A DNA stretch of 64,000 nt from Bradyrhizobium arachidis (lineage in GTDB: Bacteria > Pseudomonadota > Alphaproteobacteria > Rhizobiales > Xanthobacteraceae): contig NZ_CP030050.1 in NCBI RefSeq assembly GCF_015291705.1, positions 5,146,001 to 5,210,000 on the forward strand, written 5' to 3'. This document shows positions 62,797 through 64,000 of this stretch, one piece after another. Numbering within the stretch: the first letter of the stretch is position 1; every line of letters begins with the position of its first letter. The notes beneath the pieces are model-generated. The model was not told the origin of the DNA and did no database searches. It saw only the letters and a program-made list of their open reading frames with translations. Made by a program: the position numbers and the translations under genes.

Positions 62797-64000
62797 ATGA
62801 TCGGTCTTGTTCGCGCCGTCACACTCTGCGCCACGCTGGCGCTCGGCCTTTCGGCTGCGCAAGCCGCCGACAAGGCGTTCAAGCGCGACGATCTCGCCGA
62901 TTCCGCCATCAAGCTGGAGGCCCAGATCAAGAGCGAGGCGGGGCCGGTCGCCAAGACCAATGCGACGCTCAAGACGGACGCCGACGCTGCCTTCCGCCGC
63001 AATGACTACCGCACCGGACTGTCGGTGCTCGGCCAGATCGCGGCGACCACGCCTGACGATGCCGGCAACTGGCTGCGGCTCGCCAAGGTGATCTTCCAGA
63101 TCTGGCCCAAGAACTCGAGCGAGCAGACGTTCCTTTTGGAGCGCGCCTCGACCGCCGCTTACATCGCCTACCAGCGCGCCGGTAATCCGGGCGAGGAGGC
63201 TGATGCGCTCGCCGTGCTCGGCAAGTCGCTCGCCGAACGCAAGCTCTGGCGGCCGGCGCTGGATGCGCTGCGGCTGTCGCTCGAGGCGCGCGAGGTCGCC
63301 GACGTACGCGGTCAGTATGAGAAGATGCGCGACGAGCACGGCTTTCGGCTGCTCGACTATACCGTGGACTCGGATTCAGCGAGCCCGCGCGCCTGCTTCC
63401 AATTCTCGGAGGAGCTCGCCAAGCGCACCGATTTCGCGCCGTTCCTGGCGCTCGCAGGCCAGGATAAACCGGCGCTGTCGGCCGAGGGCAAGCAGCTCTG
63501 CGTCGACGGCCTCAAGCACGGCGAGCGCTACAACATCAATCTGCGCGCCGGCCTGCCGTCCACGGTCAAGGAAGGCCTGCCGAAATCGGCCGAGTTCAAC
63601 ATCTATGTGCGTGACCGCAAGCCCTTCGTGCGCTTCACCAGCCGCGCTTATGTGCTGCCCAGGACCGGCCAGCGCGGCATTCCCGTGGTCAGCGTCAACA
63701 CACCCGCGGTCAGCATCAACGTGTTCCGGATCGGCGACCGCAACCTGATCAACACGGTGGTGGACAGCGATTTCCAGAAGACGCTGACCAAATATCAGCT
63801 CGGCGATCTTGGCGACGAGCGCGGCGTCAAGGTCTGGTCCGGCGAGCTCGCGACCGCGATGACCTTGAATCAGGACGTCACCACGGCATTCCCGGTCGAT
63901 CAGGCACTCGGCGAGCTGCAGCCGGGCGTCTATGTGATGACGGCTGCCGCCAAGGGCCCGGGCTCGAATGACGAGTACCAGCTCGCCACGCAATGGTTCA
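62797..64000 (+). CDS. Alpha-2-macroglobulin-like protein (N-terminal part, cut by window end)
   Basis: 401 residues are visible, without a stop. Signal peptide 1-23 (SAAQAADK). The following parts, a helical tetratricopeptide-like stretch (30-190) and then a beta-domain start (PSTVKEGLPKSAEFNIYVRD; VVSVNTPAVSINVFRIGDRN), fit the start of the large bacterial alpha-2-macroglobulins (YfhM type), which are periplasmic protease traps of 1500 residues or more. Orthologues in Bradyrhizobium have this N-terminus. The thioester motif would lie outside the window. Confidence 0.7.
   Translation, partial: MIGLVRAVTLCATLALGLSAAQAADKAFKRDDLADSAIKLEAQIKSEAGPVAKTNATLKTDADAAFRRNDYRTGLSVLGQIAATTPDDAGNWLRLAKVIFQIWPKNSSEQTFLLERASTAAYIAYQRAGNPGEEADALAVLGKSLAERKLWRPALDALRLSLEAREVADVRGQYEKMRDEHGFRLLDYTVDSDSASPRACFQFSEELAKRTDFAPFLALAGQDKPALSAEGKQLCVDGLKHGERYNINLRAGLPSTVKEGLPKSAEFNIYVRDRKPFVRFTSRAYVLPRTGQRGIPVVSVNTPAVSINVFRIGDRNLINTVVDSDFQKTLTKYQLGDLGDERGVKVWSGELATAMTLNQDVTTAFPVDQALGELQPGVYVMTAAAKGPGSNDEYQLATQWF

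Overview
The window looks like a chromosome segment of a Bradyrhizobium-type alphaproteobacterium (Nitrobacteraceae). The grounds are the high GC content, DUF2934, DUF3551, OpgC, MXKDX-repeat and NDUFS4-like proteins, several TRAP transporters, a leucine-degradation (liu) operon, and GGAAC-N16-CGTT promoters of the EcfG general stress response. All functions are read from sequence alone; no database search was possible.

Layout. (1) 1-11976 is the right part of an integrated element whose left end is outside the window. It carries a secreted nuclease operon, small membrane and secreted proteins, a tandem pair of HTH-like proteins, a Cys/His protein that may be HNH-like, a primase-polymerase/DUF3987 replication protein, an AlpA-like regulator and a tyrosine integrase. 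It ends in a 46-bp 3' fragment of a tRNA with a TGG (Pro) anticodon. Integrase, AlpA and primase together recall P4-type satellites. (2) 12-44 kb is ordinary chromosome: a porin-like OMP, OpgC, a complex I subunit, an Lrp regulator, the ivd-mccB-mccA-hmgL leucine operon with a divergent AraC gene, two TRAP transporter operons around a GntR gene with a clear palindromic operator, a group of small envelope proteins, an autotransporter, and a low-GC O-antigen-ligase-like gene. At 38.5-38.9 kb two divergent EcfG-type promoters face a small protein gene and a candidate small RNA with C-rich loops.

(3) 44182-62364 is a second integrated element of about 18 kb, bounded by a perfect 57-bp direct repeat of the 3' part of tRNA-Arg(TCT); the intact tRNA is at 62313-62389. 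It holds an integrase, small HTH proteins, a compact run of overlapping virion-like genes (two paralogous pairs, an Ntn-hydrolase-like protein, a short tape measure, a fibre-like protein), a Cys-rich secreted protein, a lipoprotein, a cold-shock protein, a RecA-fold replication ATPase followed by about eleven TGTGCG(T/A) iteron-like motifs, both terminase subunits, and a two-gene module of a 41-residue membrane peptide and a HEPN protein next to the attachment site. No portal, capsid, protease, tail tube, lysis gene or second tail module is visible, so the element is either a decayed prophage or a satellite-like packaging element. One intact-looking IS66 copy with an 8-bp target duplication sits inside it. 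(4) From 62390 the chromosome resumes with an alpha-2-macroglobulin-like gene cut by the window end.
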